Assembly (NCBI GenBank): GCA_038227995.1
Contig: JBBRPP010000012.1
Span: forward strand, 1-64,000
DNA: 64,000 nt
Source of the DNA: WLMZ01 sp038227995
GTDB taxonomy: Bacteria; Actinomycetota; Acidimicrobiia; Acidimicrobiales; Ilumatobacteraceae
Direction of reading: 5' to 3'
Numbering within the stretch: the stretch's first letter is position 1; each line of letters opens with the position of its first letter. The translations under genes and the position numbers were made by a program. This document shows positions 62,313-64,000 of the stretch, one piece after another. The notes under the pieces are model-generated. The model was not told the DNA's origin and searched no databases. It was given only the letters and a program-made list of their open reading frames with translations.

Positions 62313-64000
62313 GTGGCGGGCGGGCTCAGGACGACGAATTCGACGTTGGTACGCGACCGCCTCGAACGGATGACGCGCGGTCGACAGATCGTGGTGCTCG
62401 ACGGGCCAGGCGGCTACGGCAAGACGACGTTCGGCGAACAGCTGCTCACGGCGGCCGAACTCGCAGCCGCTCGGGTCCGCCTCGCTCGTGCCACCGACGG
62501 GCCGGGGCTGCTCGATGCGATCGTCCGTGCCTGCCGCCGCGCCGGTTTGAGCGATCTCGCCAGCAGCACCGAGGGCGCGCCTGAGGGAGCGGTCGATCGC
62601 ATGCTCGCGGCGCTCAGTCAGCGAGCAGACCCGGTGGTGCTCCTCGTCGACGAGGCTCAGCTGTTGACCGCCGACGGCATGGAGACGCTCGTCGATCTGG
62701 CTGTCGACCTACCGAATCGTTGCCGCCTCATCATCGCCGGGCGGCGGTTGCCGAATCGCACATACGGCCGCCCAGGAAGCACCGTCGTCATCGATGCGGC
62801 AGCATTGCGCTTCGACGCGTCCGACGTCGCGCTCCTGCTCGGCATCGACGTCGGCGATCCTTTGGTCGTCGATGTCATGCGCGTGACCGACGGCTGGCCG
62901 GCCGCAGTCGGGCTGGCCGCGGCCAATCGTGAGAGCGATCCGTCGTGGTCGCCGGCGTTGGCGTCCGGCGAGCGCAAGATCGTCGAATCGCTGCTCGATC
63001 AGTTGCTCGCTGCGCTCACGCCGTCGCAACGAGACGCACTCGCCGATCTGGCGCGGTTCCCGTTGATCGACAACGACATCGTCGAGCACATCGGCGGGCA
63101 CGAGACGGCGACCACGTTGCTCGAGATCGGTCTGCCCATGCAGCAGGTAGGGCGATGGTCGATCATCCCCGACGCATTGCGAGAGGCCCTGCGGCTCGAC
63201 CGTACCCCCCAGCCTTCCCTGACCCGTTGGATCGCGTTCCGCTACGCGGACGCCGGCGAGCTGGCGGTCGCGACGTCCGTGCTCGCCAGCGAGGGCCAAC
63301 TGGACACTCTCGCCGAGCTGCTCGCGAGTCGGCACTGGAGCGATCTCGAGGCATTGGGACTCGGCACGGTTCGAGTCCTGATCGAGATGATCGGTGATCA
63401 GATCACCGGTCATCCGCAAGCGCTGCTCAATGCGGTCTGGGCCGCTGATCGGCGTGATCATGTCCTCAAGATGCAGTGGGTGAATCAGGGATTGACCATG
63501 ATGGAGGTCGGACCGCATCGGCGAGCACTCATCGCGGAGAGCGCGATCGAGGCGGCGCGCGCTGGAGATTGGGAGGCCACCCAGGTGCTCGCCGCGCAAG
63601 CAGTCGATGGTGCTCTCGCCGACGAGCGAATCGTCCGTGGTCGAGCCGGCATCGCGTCCGGCATGGCTCACGCCTTTCGATCGACACCCACCGCGCTGCA
63701 CAGCGCGCAGGTCGCACTGGACGAAGCAACAGCGAACCTTCGACTGGCCGGCGAGCCGCGATGGGAGGCGTACGCGCTCGAGCGTTCCGCGTATCTCGTC
63801 GAGTTCAAACGCGGGGCGTATGCCCGCTCCGCCGAGCAACTGGAAGCGGCCATCACGATGAATCGCACCGAGAGTCGCGACCGGCTCACGACGCTCACCT
63901 CGTATGCCGAGACCCTCGCTTGGTTGGGCCGCACCGAAGAGGCTCGCGCTGCAGCGACCGAGGCCCTGACGATCGGCCGCCGCTGGGGGGATCCGCTGGC
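62313..64000 (+). CDS. MalT/LuxR-like STAND ATPase regulator (3' end outside window)
   Basis: An open frame of 562 codons continues past the window edge. The N terminus LVRDRLERMTRGRQIVVLDGPGGYGKTTFGEQLL contains the P-loop GPGGYGKTT at 31-39; Walker B is VVLLVDEAQ near 110, then SPALASGERKIV and a winged-helix region, and from about residue 330 helical, TPR-like repeats. This is the layout of STAND-class signal-transducing regulators, which normally end with a LuxR helix-turn-helix, not seen here. GTG 62313 was chosen because TAACGT lies 8 nt upstream and a stop codon precedes it in frame (62304). Confidence 0.85.
   Translation, partial: MAGGLRTTNSTLVRDRLERMTRGRQIVVLDGPGGYGKTTFGEQLLTAAELAAARVRLARATDGPGLLDAIVRACRRAGLSDLASSTEGAPEGAVDRMLAALSQRADPVVLLVDEAQLLTADGMETLVDLAVDLPNRCRLIIAGRRLPNRTYGRPGSTVVIDAAALRFDASDVALLLGIDVGDPLVVDVMRVTDGWPAAVGLAAANRESDPSWSPALASGERKIVESLLDQLLAALTPSQRDALADLARFPLIDNDIVEHIGGHETATTLLEIGLPMQQVGRWSIIPDALREALRLDRTPQPSLTRWIAFRYADAGELAVATSVLASEGQLDTLAELLASRHWSDLEALGLGTVRVLIEMIGDQITGHPQALLNAVWAADRRDHVLKMQWVNQGLTMMEVGPHRRALIAESAIEAARAGDWEATQVLAAQAVDGALADERIVRGRAGIASGMAHAFRSTPTALHSAQVALDEATANLRLAGEPRWEAYALERSAYLVEFKRGAYARSAEQLEAAITMNRTESRDRLTTLTSYAETLAWLGRTEEARAAATEALTIGRRWGDPL

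Noticed and set aside
61900..62320. A prophage or island boundary at tRNA-Val
   Set aside because: No integrase, no direct repeat of the tRNA 3' end and no change in base composition or gene type were found on either side.

Overview
The window is high-GC, densely coded chromosomal DNA with short intergenic gaps and many 1-4 bp start/stop overlaps. Several things point to an actinobacterium: a MihF-type integration host factor, a DUF1844 gene divergent from infC, a primosomal PriA without a Walker A motif, an F420-type luciferase-like oxidoreductase and a 6C-like small RNA. The 16S fragment and gene content fit the class Acidimicrobiia (an Ilumatobacter-like organism is my best guess), but this is inference. 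No insertion sequence, prophage, integrase or CRISPR array was seen.

Layout. 1-776: 5' end of a 16S rRNA gene (minus strand) and its long structured leader, then tyrS. 2.1-4.9 kb: an F420-type oxidoreductase, a DUF2332 protein, an AAG-family glycosylase and a hotdog thioesterase. 4.9-10.9 kb: arginine operon argC-argB-argD-argF-argR-argH, every junction overlapping by 4 bp, with two ARG boxes over its promoter. 11-16.5 kb: YqgE, a lipoprotein, pheST and a SpoU methyltransferase, with a possible leader peptide before pheS. 16.5-19.1 kb: rplT, rpmI and infC (apparent AUA start), DUF1844, an alkyltransferase-like protein and a degenerate cold-shock-like protein. 19.1-30.3 kb: hisG, a TauD-type dioxygenase, mogA, rsmB, fmt, def, a RsmC-like methyltransferase, priA, metK, coaBC, rpoZ, gmk and mihF, a housekeeping block close to the usual actinobacterial order. 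30.4-38.8 kb: pyrR-pyrB-pyrC-carA-carB-pyrD, with a PyrR-type RNA loop before pyrR and a second pair of ARG boxes just before carA.

38.8-46.6 kb: two large integral membrane proteins of unknown function, then nusB, efp, an M24 peptidase, aroQ and a HAD-PlsC fusion. Between the HAD-PlsC gene and a divergent LysR gene lies what looks like a 6C-type small RNA with three C-loop hairpins, its own promoter and a terminator. 46.9-54.3 kb: LysR regulator, acyl-CoA carboxylase beta-like protein, citrate synthase, quinone oxidoreductase, PPOX protein, HAD hydrolase and isocitrate dehydrogenase. 54.4-61.9 kb: LysR, darcynin-like protein, a second TauD dioxygenase, an acyl-CoA dehydrogenase, an alkyl-sulfatase-like MBL protein, a DMT transporter, and an MFS exporter with its MarR regulator. 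61.9-64 kb: two perfect 15-bp inverted repeats, tRNA-Val(GAC), and the start of a MalT-like STAND ATPase cut by the window edge.

How it works together. The arginine and pyrimidine pathways compete for carbamoyl phosphate, and the sequence shows the shared control: ArgR, made from the arg operon, has boxes at argC and at carA inside the pyr operon, while PyrR appears to act at the head of the pyr mRNA. At least twelve transcription-unit heads carry a TAnnnT-type -10 only 6-7 nt before the start codon and lack a Shine-Dalgarno site, which implies widespread leaderless transcription; internal operon genes instead use overlaps or SD sites.
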